Assembly: GCA_963717515.1 (NCBI GenBank)
Contig: OY970338.1
Location: forward strand, 1,178,001 to 1,242,000
Reading direction: 5' to 3'
Length of the DNA: 64,000 bases
From: CAYXZQ01 sp963717515
GTDB taxonomy: Archaea > Nanobdellota > Nanobdellia > Woesearchaeales > DSVV01
The notes under the pieces were generated by a model. That model ran no database searches. It was given only the letters and a program-made list of their open reading frames with translations, and had not been told where the DNA came from. A program made the position numbers and the translations under genes. Shown here in pieces: positions 33,941 to 41,562 of the stretch. Within the stretch, counting starts at the first letter, position 1, and every line of letters starts with the position of its first letter.

Positions 33941-34495
33941 TTATTCAAATTTGATGTTTTCAAAAATCCTGATTATTTTCTCATCAAGATCTACATTTGG
34001 ATGATACCCTGTTCCAAGTTCAAGAAACATACCATTATAATTCGGAACAATCGGAAGACACCTTGAATGATACGAATTATTTACGAGACACGCAAGCTCA
34101 ATAGATCCGTCCCTGCCAAAATCTTTCAGCATCTCCATTGCTGCCCTAGCAGTCCTGCCTGTAGTGAATACATCCTGGACAAGGAGAATCCTCTTTCCAT
34201 CCACAGGCTCTGGTATGTAGGAAGTTCCGGGAACCTGTCTCCTCTGGTATCGTAATATGTCGCAGTGATACAAGGTTGGGTCCAATTGGCCTGTGGGTAA
34301 CTGGCGTTCGATCTTTTTTTCAAGCTCTTTTGAGACAAAATCTGAAAGGTTCACAGACCCATCATAGACTATTCCGAATATCATATATCCCTCAGAATTG
34401 TTTCTGATCATTTCTCCTGCAATGTCATCAATCCAGCCCGGAACAACTTCATTGAAATCAATAATGTCTTTTTCACTATTTTTGACATTCATCAT
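33941..34495 (-). CDS. PyrR-like phosphoribosyltransferase-fold protein
   Basis: This 184-residue protein is similar along its whole length to bacterial PyrR: I-A-G-E-M-I near the N-terminus, G-Q-L-D-P-T-L-Y (PyrR: G-E-I-D-I-T-L-Y), Q-D-V-F-T-T-G-R-T-A-R-A-A (PRPP motif), and L-P-I-V-P-N-Y-N-G near the end. The first acidic residue of the PRPP motif is Gln, so uracil PRTase activity may be lost. Bacterial PyrR controls pyr attenuation by binding RNA; no attenuator is seen here. It is convergent with the pyrF end (24-bp gap). It could be a regulator sensing UMP/PRPP, or an orphan PRTase. Confidence 0.75.
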   Translation of the reverse strand: MMNVKNSEKDIIDFNEVVPGWIDDIAGEMIRNNSEGYMIFGIVYDGSVNLSDFVSKELEKKIERQLPTGQLDPTLYHCDILRYQRRQVPGTSYIPEPVDGKRILLVQDVFTTGRTARAAMEMLKDFGRDGSIELACLVNNSYHSRCLPIVPNYNGMFLELGTGYHPNVDLDEKIIRIFENIKFE

Positions 34496-34517
34496 ACTAC
34501 TTCGCAGTAATCAACAT

Positions 34518-34529
34518 CAATATATATGT
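34518..34529 (-). promoter_or_regulatory. TATA promoter of PyrR-like gene
   Basis: On the minus strand the sequence is ACATATATATTG, about 29 bp before the ATG at 34495. Confidence 0.55.
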
Positions 34530-34581
34530 TTTTCTTTTTATCCGTATGGATTTGTTGTAGCCTATCTCGGTGTTTCCATAA

Positions 34582-34591
34582 AATTTAAATA
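34582..34591 (+). promoter_or_regulatory. TATA promoter of zinc-ribbon gene
   Basis: AATTTAAATA lies about 31 bp before the ATG at 34618. Confidence 0.5.
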
Positions 34592-34617
34592 TTAATCCTC
34601 CTGAAGTAGTATATCTG

Positions 34618-34800
34618 ATGGGAAAAAAGTGCATCATCTGCGATGAGGAGGCAAAATTCCATATCAAGGACTCCAGCGAATACTACTGTGAGGACTGCGC
34701 CAAAGAGCATTTCAGTGACATTTCTGTCCTTGTGAGCGTCGAAGAGCAGGCAAGGAAGATTAAGCAGATGATTGAGGAGAAGACTCAGGACGAGGAATGA
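34618..34800 (+). CDS. Small zinc-ribbon protein
   Basis: This 60-residue protein has C-I-I-C at 5-8 and C-E-D-C at 24-27, forming a treble-clef or ribbon zinc site, followed by a charged helix (V-E-E-Q-A-R-K-I-K-Q-M). There is a good promoter and no overlap with neighbours. Short proteins of this pattern are frequent in DPANN genomes; no function is known to me. The zinc site is seen; the rest is unassigned. Confidence 0.7.
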   Translation: MGKKCIICDEEAKFHIKDSSEYYCEDCAKEHFSDISVLVSVEEQARKIKQMIEEKTQDEE

Positions 34801-34804
34801 GAAA

Positions 34805-34814
34805 CCTTTATATA
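34805..34814 (+). promoter_or_regulatory. TATA promoter of hppA
   Basis: CCTTTATATA lies about 31 bp before the ATG at 34841 and supports that start over the upstream frame extension. Confidence 0.65.
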
Positions 34815-34840
34815 TTCCTTTTTTTCGCCAATATTCTACA

Positions 34841-36859
34841 ATGGACTTATTCATGACAACGGGCGGGGACGTACTATTGTACTTTGTCTATGCGACAATA
34901 TTGATTGCGATTGTGTTTATTTTTGTTTTCAACAGGAGGATGATGAAAGAGTCAGCCGGGACCGATAAGATGAAGCATATTTCCGGCCTGATCCAGACGT
35001 GCGCGATGCAGTTTCTGCGCACCGAATACATATATATTGGTGTATATGTTGTGGTTGTTGCCATAGCCCTTACATTCCTATTGAGCTGGATAAGCTCTGT
35101 GTCGTTCCTTATCGGAAGCATAAGCTCAGCCCTTGCAGGATACTTCGGAATGAACCGGGCTGTCAGGGCGAACGCAAGGACAACGAATGCTGCACAGCGC
35201 GGGCTCAACCAGGCAATGAAAGTCAGTTTCTCGGGCGGTGCCGCAGTTGGCATCTTTCTTGTGACTATCGGACTGTTCGGCCTGCTCCTGATATCCACTG
35301 TGTTCCACAATAACCTCAGCGCTCTCATTGGGTATTCATTCGGAGTCGCATCCATCGCGCTCTTTGCCCGTGTCGGCGGAGGCATATTCACAAAAGCTGC
35401 TGATGTAGGAGCTGACCTTGTCGGCAAGCTCGAGGCAGGCATCCCTGAGGACGATCCGAGGAACCCGGCAGTGATTGCAGACAATGTCGGAGACAATGTG
35501 GGCGACACAGCAGGCATGGGTGCAGACCTATTCGACTCTCTGATTGTCAATACAGTTGCAGCAATGGCAATAGGGCTGTTTTTGACAGCAGCAGACAAGC
35601 TTAAGATAGCCGCGCTCTCTGAGAGTGTACCATATTATTTTCCGTTCTTTGTCATAAGTGCAGGGATCCTGGCAGCTGTTGTCGGATCTTTCTTCTGCAA
35701 GACAAGGTCTGACAACCCGGCAAATGCACTGACTAATGCGTTCCTTGTAACATGCGTGGTCATGATTGGGCTTGTTGCCCTTATCAACAGGCAGTTCTTC
35801 GGCAACTGGAACATATTCTGGACAGTGATAATAGGGATCGTAGCCGGGACCTTACTCGGAAAGATAACAGAGTATTACACGAGTTATGATTACAAGCACG
35901 TGAAGGGGATTGCAGAGAGCTCCAAAATAGGTGCTGCGACAAACATCATCCACGGCCTCTCTGTCGGGATGAGGTCAACCTTCGGAACGATTGCTGTGCT
36001 AATGTTAGCGATATATTCTTCATTCGTCCTTGCAGGAGTCTACGGCGTCGCCATGGCAGGAGTAGGTATGCTTTCGCTTGCAGCAATAATCATGGCAATC
36101 GACGTATATGGTCCGATTGTCGACAATGCAGGAGGCATCGCAGAGATGAGCGGCCTTGACAAGAAAATAAGGGAAAGGACGGATAAGCTAGATGCTGCAG
36201 GGAACACGACTGCTGCGATAGGCAAGGGATTTGCAATCGGGAGTGCTGCGCTTGCAGCGCTTGCGCTGCTCAAGCTGTTTTCGCATGATGCCGGGCTGAC
36301 TGACATGGGCATAAATATCCTTGACACAAAAGTGCTCATCGGACTATTCATCGGAGCTCTTGTGCCTTACGTTTTCTCGTCATATGTCCTGCTTGCTGTC
36401 GGCAATGCTGCAGTGAAGATTGCTGAAGAAGTAAGGAGGCAGTTCAAGACAATCAAGGGGATAATGCAGGGAAAGACAGAGCCTGAGTATGACAAGTGCA
36501 TCGTTATTGCGACGAAATCAGCATTGAAAGAGATGATAATTCCAGGCCTTCTTGTGATCTGCACGCCGATCATCGTCGGTGTCGTGCTCGGGGCGCAGGC
36601 CCTGGGCGGCGAGCTTGCAGGCACCCTTGTGTCAGGCATCCTAATGGGGATCCAGCAGTCCAACACAGGGGGGGCATGGGATAATGCAAAGAAGTATGTC
36701 GAGAAAGGCAACCTGGGCGGAAAAGGAAGCCCGACACATCATGCGACAGTGGTCGGTGATACAGTAGGCGACCCTTTCAAGGATTCATCCGGTCCGAGCC
36801 TGAACATACTTATCAAGCTCACGATACTTGTTGCGACTGTGTTTGTCGTCTTCTTTTGA
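34841..36859 (+). CDS. hppA: Membrane-bound ion-translocating pyrophosphatase
   Basis: The 672-residue protein has about 15-16 membrane helices. Substrate-binding loops are present: D-V-G-A-D-L-V-G-K-L-E (about 188), D-N-V-G-D-N-V-G-D (about 212) and the late G-D-T-V-G-D-P-F-K-D. The G-N-T-T-A-A-I-G-K-G segment has Ala and Gly where K+-independent enzymes have Lys and Thr, so it belongs to the K+-dependent class; whether it pumps H+ or Na+ is not readable with certainty. It conserves PPi energy released by biosynthesis, such as the UMP pathway next door. Confidence 0.93.
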   Translation: MDLFMTTGGDVLLYFVYATILIAIVFIFVFNRRMMKESAGTDKMKHISGLIQTCAMQFLRTEYIYIGVYVVVVAIALTFLLSWISSVSFLIGSISSALAGYFGMNRAVRANARTTNAAQRGLNQAMKVSFSGGAAVGIFLVTIGLFGLLLISTVFHNNLSALIGYSFGVASIALFARVGGGIFTKAADVGADLVGKLEAGIPEDDPRNPAVIADNVGDNVGDTAGMGADLFDSLIVNTVAAMAIGLFLTAADKLKIAALSESVPYYFPFFVISAGILAAVVGSFFCKTRSDNPANALTNAFLVTCVVMIGLVALINRQFFGNWNIFWTVIIGIVAGTLLGKITEYYTSYDYKHVKGIAESSKIGAATNIIHGLSVGMRSTFGTIAVLMLAIYSSFVLAGVYGVAMAGVGMLSLAAIIMAIDVYGPIVDNAGGIAEMSGLDKKIRERTDKLDAAGNTTAAIGKGFAIGSAALAALALLKLFSHDAGLTDMGINILDTKVLIGLFIGALVPYVFSSYVLLAVGNAAVKIAEEVRRQFKTIKGIMQGKTEPEYDKCIVIATKSALKEMIIPGLLVICTPIIVGVVLGAQALGGELAGTLVSGILMGIQQSNTGGAWDNAKKYVEKGNLGGKGSPTHHATVVGDTVGDPFKDSSGPSLNILIKLTILVATVFVVFF

Positions 36860-37478
36860 TTTTATTTTTCCCTTTTTTCAATAGTTGATTTATCTTCGAT
36901 TCAAATCCATCAAAATCCCTGTACACATGGGCATCGATGCCTGCCTTTCTTGCTGAATCGACATGTTCCTGCATGTCGTCAAAGAACATTATGTCTCCCG
37001 GCTCCAGGCCGTATTCTTCCTTGAGCATCTTCAGGACATGCTCGAAAAATTCCTTATCCGGCTTCTTGTGGCCGATCTCGGCAGAAGTGAACACATGGTC
37101 GAAAAGCTCTTCAAAACCCATGTCCTTCCTCATGTAGCCTGCCCTGTACTTCTCCTGGTTCGTGGCAAGGCAGCAAAGAAAACCTTTATTTCTCAATCTC
37201 CTGATTGCGCTCTTCATTCTGCTGTCAACATCATTGCAGGCTCTGAGCCAGAAATCCAGGAATTCCTCTGCAGTGCCTTTCCATTTCCACTTGGACAGCA
37301 AAGGCCTGACAAGTTCCTTGAGGTCGCCCTTCCCAACAAGGCAGTCCCTGAACTCCTTGTCGAAGAAAGGGAGCATGTCATCTTCTGATACCCCAAACTT
37401 ATCTCTATATATGGTGCTGAATCTCTCGGAGTCCACCAAGACCCCGTCCGCATCGAACAATACGCATTTCACTGCCAT
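36819..37478 (-). CDS. HAD-family phosphatase
   Basis: The 219-residue protein has the four HAD motifs in order: D-A-D-G-V (about 9-13), A-T-N-Q (about 104), H-K-K-P-D (about 136) and F-F-D-D-M (about 165). The cap between motifs I and II is the helical C1 type of beta-phosphoglucomutase/phosphoglycolate-phosphatase-like enzymes. The C-terminal 13 residues (rich in Lys, Arg and Gln) lie antisense to the end of hppA (41-bp overlap). The substrate is unknown. Confidence 0.8.
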   Translation of the reverse strand: MAVKCVLFDADGVLVDSERFSTIYRDKFGVSEDDMLPFFDKEFRDCLVGKGDLKELVRPLLSKWKWKGTAEEFLDFWLRACNDVDSRMKSAIRRLRNKGFLCCLATNQEKYRAGYMRKDMGFEELFDHVFTSAEIGHKKPDKEFFEHVLKMLKEEYGLEPGDIMFFDDMQEHVDSARKAGIDAHVYRDFDGFESKINQLLKKGKNKIKRRRQTQSQQVS

Positions 37479-37636
37479 ACAAGAAGGAATATCCGGATAC
37501 TACATAAAACTTGCGGGAAATGGTTTAATCATTGCCTGAGATATCTCGTCCCGCACATGGATTGTTATTTAAGGATAGTTTAGATTGTTTATAATATTAT
37601 TCACTTTTTCCAAGATTGACACAAAATTTTCGCAAC

Positions 37637-38338
37637 TTAACCTTTTGCCATTCTCAAGATTGAGATGTAGTCTCCATAATCTGAAACAGATTCAGGCCAT
37701 ACTTTCAGATTATCTATGTTCTTTGAGAATTTTTCAAAAATCAGTACCCTTTTTATGAATGATGTCTTATATTCTTTCATTAACACATCATTGTAGAGTA
37801 TGTCTCTTGTCTCTTTAATTACATCTTCAGACGCACCGTTCTTCTTGGTGGCTATAAGGTATTCATAGCCCAACCTTGCTGCGGCGTTCTTCCTTTCAGC
37901 ATCATTGGTGTATCTATCAATATAGCAGTCAGAGATAAGTACAAACCCATCTTTTTTCACCATGGAAGCCATTTTCCTGACAACCTCTTCCTGTTTCTCA
38001 TATTGGATATGATGAAGAGCGCCTGTGCATGTGACTACATCATAGAGCTTATCAGGCCGCCATATGAGAACATCTCCTTGTTCAAAAGGAATATGGGGAT
38101 ATCTTTCTCTAGAATGAATGATATACCTCTCATCATTATCTACACCTAGAAGCTCAAGGTCTTTTCTTTTTTCAGCAATCTTTCCGAGCAGGTATCCCGG
38201 CCCGCACATCAGGTCCAGAAGACTGCCGTTTCTTGGAGCACGCTGGGATATGTAATCCAGCATGACTCTAAGAGATTCCTTGTATGGCATATATTCTAAT
38301 TCCTGCTCATATATATCTGCTTCTGGCAACCTTTCCAT
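37637..38338 (-). CDS. Class I SAM-dependent methyltransferase
   Basis: The protein has 233 residues. Motif I is L-L-D-L-M-C-G-P-G-Y (about 39-48), acidic motif II is L-L-G-V-D-N-D, and a T-C-T-G-A-L-H-H-I post-motif follows at about 100. The start at 38338 is supported by a reverse TATA at 38360-38371; the open frame upstream of it lacks a promoter and is not methyltransferase-like. The C-terminal half is mixed helix and may bind substrate. The methyl acceptor is unknown. Confidence 0.75.
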   Translation of the reverse strand: MERLPEADIYEQELEYMPYKESLRVMLDYISQRAPRNGSLLDLMCGPGYLLGKIAEKRKDLELLGVDNDERYIIHSRERYPHIPFEQGDVLIWRPDKLYDVVTCTGALHHIQYEKQEEVVRKMASMVKKDGFVLISDCYIDRYTNDAERKNAAARLGYEYLIATKKNGASEDVIKETRDILYNDVLMKEYKTSFIKRVLIFEKFSKNIDNLKVWPESVSDYGDYISILRMAKG

Positions 38339-38359
38339 ACCACTTTGTAGTGATGATAT

Positions 38360-38371
38360 ACTTATAAATTT
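38360..38371 (-). promoter_or_regulatory. TATA promoter of methyltransferase gene
   Basis: On the minus strand the sequence is AAATTTATAAGT, about 28 bp before the ATG. Confidence 0.55.
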
Positions 38372-38421
38372 AACTGCTCGGGGTTGGAAAATCAGCTTGT
38401 TTATGGAATGCTTTAGGTGAA

Positions 38422-38432
38422 TGTTTAAATAT
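38422..38432 (+). promoter_or_regulatory. TATA promoter of gene at 38454
   Basis: TGTTTAAATAT is centred about 27 bp before the ATG at 38454. Confidence 0.5.
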
Positions 38433-38453
38433 CCAATAAGCAGCCCTCCCTGA

Positions 38454-38969
38454 ATGGAGCTGGCAAACATAAATTTCAAGTATTCGATCAAGACCGGAGG
38501 GTTCAGGTATGTCAGATATCTTTTCAGAATACATAATGACCCTGCGCCTGTAAATAAGGTCATCGAAAATGCGTTGCCCTCGGTTGAGGCTCTGGATGGT
38601 CTGCTGGGCAGGGTGTATGAAGACAAACGTATCAAGAGAGGCGAAAGGGAAAAAATTTCCGGCGAGTATGTGAAATTTGTCGAATATTACACCAACATGA
38701 TGAGCCTGCTAAAAGGTGAAAAAAAGGTCAATACGGTTCTCCGATTCCAGACAATGGCAGACAGGGAAAGCATCGTGGATTATCTGGACATTGCCCTGAC
38801 CAACATCGACAATGATTCAGGACGGGTCATCCGGCTCTTTGATTCTATCATCAGCCTTGACAGGATTGTCATCATGCCCAAAGCGCAGAAACAGGCAGAA
38901 CTGATAAGGAAATTCAGGGATTCTTACAAGAAAATAAACAGCATATTTGACAACCGCTATGAAGTCTGA
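38454..38969 (+). CDS. Hypothetical helical protein
   Basis: The 171 residues are mostly amphipathic helix, basic and Asp/Glu-rich, with no Cys, no signal peptide and no clear membrane segment. I do not recognise a family. It has its own TATA box and runs divergently from the methyltransferase gene. The short gap between the two divergent starts (38339-38453) carries both promoters. Helices at about 95-170 could form a coiled coil. Confidence 0.55.
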   Translation: MELANINFKYSIKTGGFRYVRYLFRIHNDPAPVNKVIENALPSVEALDGLLGRVYEDKRIKRGEREKISGEYVKFVEYYTNMMSLLKGEKKVNTVLRFQTMADRESIVDYLDIALTNIDNDSGRVIRLFDSIISLDRIVIMPKAQKQAELIRKFRDSYKKINSIFDNRYEV

Positions 38970-39039
38970 CCTAACAGGCACTGACAGCCATCATATTTCT
39001 ATTAAAATTTAACCACTCACAAGTAACAAAAAACCGAAA

Positions 39040-39050
39040 CATTTATATAT
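39040..39050 (+). promoter_or_regulatory. TATA promoter of Tat-exported protein operon
   Basis: CATTTATATAT lies about 41 bp before the ATG at 39086. The leader of about 15 nt carries a G-rich block (GGGGGGTCGG, 39075-39084) that can pair with 16S rRNA. Confidence 0.55.
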
Positions 39051-39085
39051 GAGTACGCCTATTTAGCTATTATAGGGGGGTCGGA

Positions 39086-40414
39086 ATGGATAAAACTCTA
39101 GATACTGAAGTATTCAAGGAAAGCAGGAGGAATTTCCTGAAAATCGCAGGGATATCTGCACTCGGTCTAGCTATGCCCATCAAAGTTATGGCATCTTCCT
39201 CTGGTCCGGCTTACCCGAGAATCAACTCAGGCATGACAATCGACCAGTTTGTTGAAAAATATTCAGAAAAAAAGGAAATATCAGAAAAAACCGAGCTTCT
39301 CATCAAAAACCATGAAAGCATGCTTATCAAATATTCCAATGAATATCATGTCCCTGCAAACCTCCTTTCTGCTGTCATCGCCAATGAGCACGAAAGAGGC
39401 GCTGTCGAAAACGTCGCTAACAAGATCCTTGACTTTGCAAACAGGTACACATCAGTAAACTCTTCAGCAGGCATAGCACAGATAAGGGCAAGTACAGCTT
39501 TGACCCTCATCGACGGGCTTGTCAGGGACAAAGGCAGAGAATACCTTGAGAACATGCTCCATAAGGATCTGGGCAGCTTCATCAATAAACTGCACGATTC
39601 ATCTGACAAAAAAAATCTCTATGAATCTGTCAAGAAGCTCCTGGCAGAATCAGACAAGCTCTCGATTGAGCTTGCAGCCAGGTTTGTCAGCCATCTCAAA
39701 AAAGAGGCAGAGCATGTCCACAGGATAAAGGATGAGAATTTTCTCAGGGACCCCGTTGCAGTGTCCCTTATATTCAGGGGGTATATGGGTGGGGAAAGGA
39801 TGATGGATGTGATAGATCCTGCTTCAAGAAAAGAGGATAAAATCCTTCTTGAAGTGAGCAATAGGGCTAATGATGCCCTTTCATTGCTTAAGACCGGCTC
39901 GAAAATCAACAGGATATTCGGGGATGAGGTGTATGTTGTTAATCCGAAAACCATATTTCGCAAAGACAAATTGAGCCCAGAATACCAGAAGGTCTCAGAG
40001 TCCTTCAAAAGGGCTTACAACATGCCGGGGGGCAGGGCAGTGAACAGGTCAGAAGAGCTTCTAAATGCATATCATATCGCAAGACAGGCTTCCAGATCAG
40101 ATGCCAATAAGAAGATAGAATACAGGAAATTGGCTGCATATGCGTTATATAGGGCATCAATCGAGCTGATGGGCTCTGGCGCGAAGAATGTGGAGTTCAG
40201 AAACCCCGGGACAGTGGAACAGCTCGGCTGCAATATCAAAAATAAAAAAGGTCTCATGAACATCAAGGGCCAGCTTCTCCCTTGCCTGCTTAAAGACTAT
40301 GGGAACATAAGCAGGGGAATCGAAGGAAGAGCAGTTGACGTGCCTTATTTCGGCAGCAATATAGAGCTTCCGGATTATGGGAGATTCAGGGCAAAAGTCC
40401 TTAACTGGAAATGA
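39086..40414 (+). CDS. Tat-exported lysozyme/transglycosylase-like protein
   Basis: The 442-residue protein opens with a twin-arginine signal (S-R-R-N-F-L-K at 13-19, hydrophobic core, V-M-A at about 36). The exported part has a goose-type/SLT-like core: V-P-A-N-L-L-S-A-V-I-A-N-E-H-E (about 90-104, candidate catalytic Glu) and S-S-A-G-I-A-Q-I (about 130). The remainder is helical. The neighbour is an SLT-LysM protein 9 bp downstream. Such enzymes cleave murein; archaea with pseudomurein or S-layers lack this substrate, so the target may be another cell or a different glycan. Catalysis is inferred from the motif only. Confidence 0.65.
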   Translation: MDKTLDTEVFKESRRNFLKIAGISALGLAMPIKVMASSSGPAYPRINSGMTIDQFVEKYSEKKEISEKTELLIKNHESMLIKYSNEYHVPANLLSAVIANEHERGAVENVANKILDFANRYTSVNSSAGIAQIRASTALTLIDGLVRDKGREYLENMLHKDLGSFINKLHDSSDKKNLYESVKKLLAESDKLSIELAARFVSHLKKEAEHVHRIKDENFLRDPVAVSLIFRGYMGGERMMDVIDPASRKEDKILLEVSNRANDALSLLKTGSKINRIFGDEVYVVNPKTIFRKDKLSPEYQKVSESFKRAYNMPGGRAVNRSEELLNAYHIARQASRSDANKKIEYRKLAAYALYRASIELMGSGAKNVEFRNPGTVEQLGCNIKNKKGLMNIKGQLLPCLLKDYGNISRGIEGRAVDVPYFGSNIELPDYGRFRAKVLNWK

Positions 40415-40423
40415 AAGGTCAAA

Positions 40424-41503
40424 ATGGCAGAAACAACAAGGGAAATATCACGCTATGTGAAGTACGGAGTAATAATCCCGACTACCCTCTGGGCTGCTGT
40501 CCAGCTCGGCAGGTTCGGCCTGTGCGCTGATTTCAATCCTAACTTTGCGCTTTTCCATAATGAACCGGAAATCCATTCAACGCTGGATATTCAACCTCCT
40601 GCTTCAGGCCTGATTGCTGCACTTGAACAGGGATATGAGCTGCCCAGGAATAACCTGCATGAAAACCCGGAATCCATCAATGAGGCAGGGCTTAGGAAGA
40701 ACCTGTTCTCAGGCCAGAAGAGCCTGCAGCACGATTCCCTGAATGAAGTGAAAGATATCCTGTCAACCCGGAATAACCTGTACAGCAAAGTCGTCGGAAA
40801 TAAGGAAATCCCAGTAAGGAACAAGGTGATGGAGCTTGAAGATACAATATCGGACCTGACTCAGTATGATGATTATATCACAGAAGCATGCAAGGAATTC
40901 AATGTCGACAAAATGATGGCTTATGCTGTAATCAGGAGGGAATCCCAGTCAGACCCCAGGGCGATATCTGATACTGGAGCAGCCGGGCTCCTGCAGCTTA
41001 CGACAGCAACGGCAAGGGAGCTGGGCCTGAGAGTGGATTCTGTTATTGATGAGCGGCTTGATCCTGAAAAAGCCATCGACGCAGGTATAAGGTACCTTAA
41101 AAAACTCCAGGACATGTTCGGGAAGCAGCACCTTGTGCATATCGCATGGAACTATGGCATGGGAAACACTATGAAGCTGAAAAAATACTGGGGCAATGTC
41201 GCGCAGCTCTATATGCATATCCCTGACAAGAGAAAAAGGGAAGAGGTGAAGATCCATGTAAAAAAGATCCTTGCCACAGAATACCTGCTTGCGAAAAAGG
41301 ATGAATACAGGCTGAACATCGACAAAAAGCCCCTCTATTCTGAAAGGATCAGGAACACAAGCACCCATATTGTAAAAAAAGGCAACACACTCTATAGCAT
41401 AGCAAATAAATACGGAATGAAAACAGATGAGCTGAAGAAGATAAATCCGAGAATAAAGAAATTCAGCATGATAATGCCAGGGATGCAGATAAGGGTATAC
41501 TGA
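40424..41503 (+). CDS. SLT lytic transglycosylase-like protein with LysM
   Basis: The 359-residue protein has an N-terminal hydrophobic segment (about 13-28) that may anchor it. A transglycosylase-like domain follows (about 145-275): A-V-I-R-R-E-S-Q-S-D-P with the catalytic Glu (about 173), S-D-T-G-A-A-G-L-L-Q-L, and A-W-N-Y-G-M-G. A C-terminal LysM (313-359) reads H-I-V-K-K-G-N-T-L-Y-S-I-A-N-K-Y-G. LysM binds N-acetylglucosamine polymers. The layout is like bacterial MltD. It is in operon with the Tat protein, and both may act on bacterial walls or a host glycan. Confidence 0.8.
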   Translation: MAETTREISRYVKYGVIIPTTLWAAVQLGRFGLCADFNPNFALFHNEPEIHSTLDIQPPASGLIAALEQGYELPRNNLHENPESINEAGLRKNLFSGQKSLQHDSLNEVKDILSTRNNLYSKVVGNKEIPVRNKVMELEDTISDLTQYDDYITEACKEFNVDKMMAYAVIRRESQSDPRAISDTGAAGLLQLTTATARELGLRVDSVIDERLDPEKAIDAGIRYLKKLQDMFGKQHLVHIAWNYGMGNTMKLKKYWGNVAQLYMHIPDKRKREEVKIHVKKILATEYLLAKKDEYRLNIDKKPLYSERIRNTSTHIVKKGNTLYSIANKYGMKTDELKKINPRIKKFSMIMPGMQIRVY

Positions 41504-41562
41504 GCGGTTCTCAAAAAAAATCCATAAGGTTTCGGTTGCTACCGATTGCCAAACATAAAATT

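Noticed and set aside
38339..38635. N-terminal extension of the methyltransferase up to 38635
   Set aside because: It overlaps the divergent promoter and the start of the gene at 38454; the TATA at 38360 supports the shorter start.
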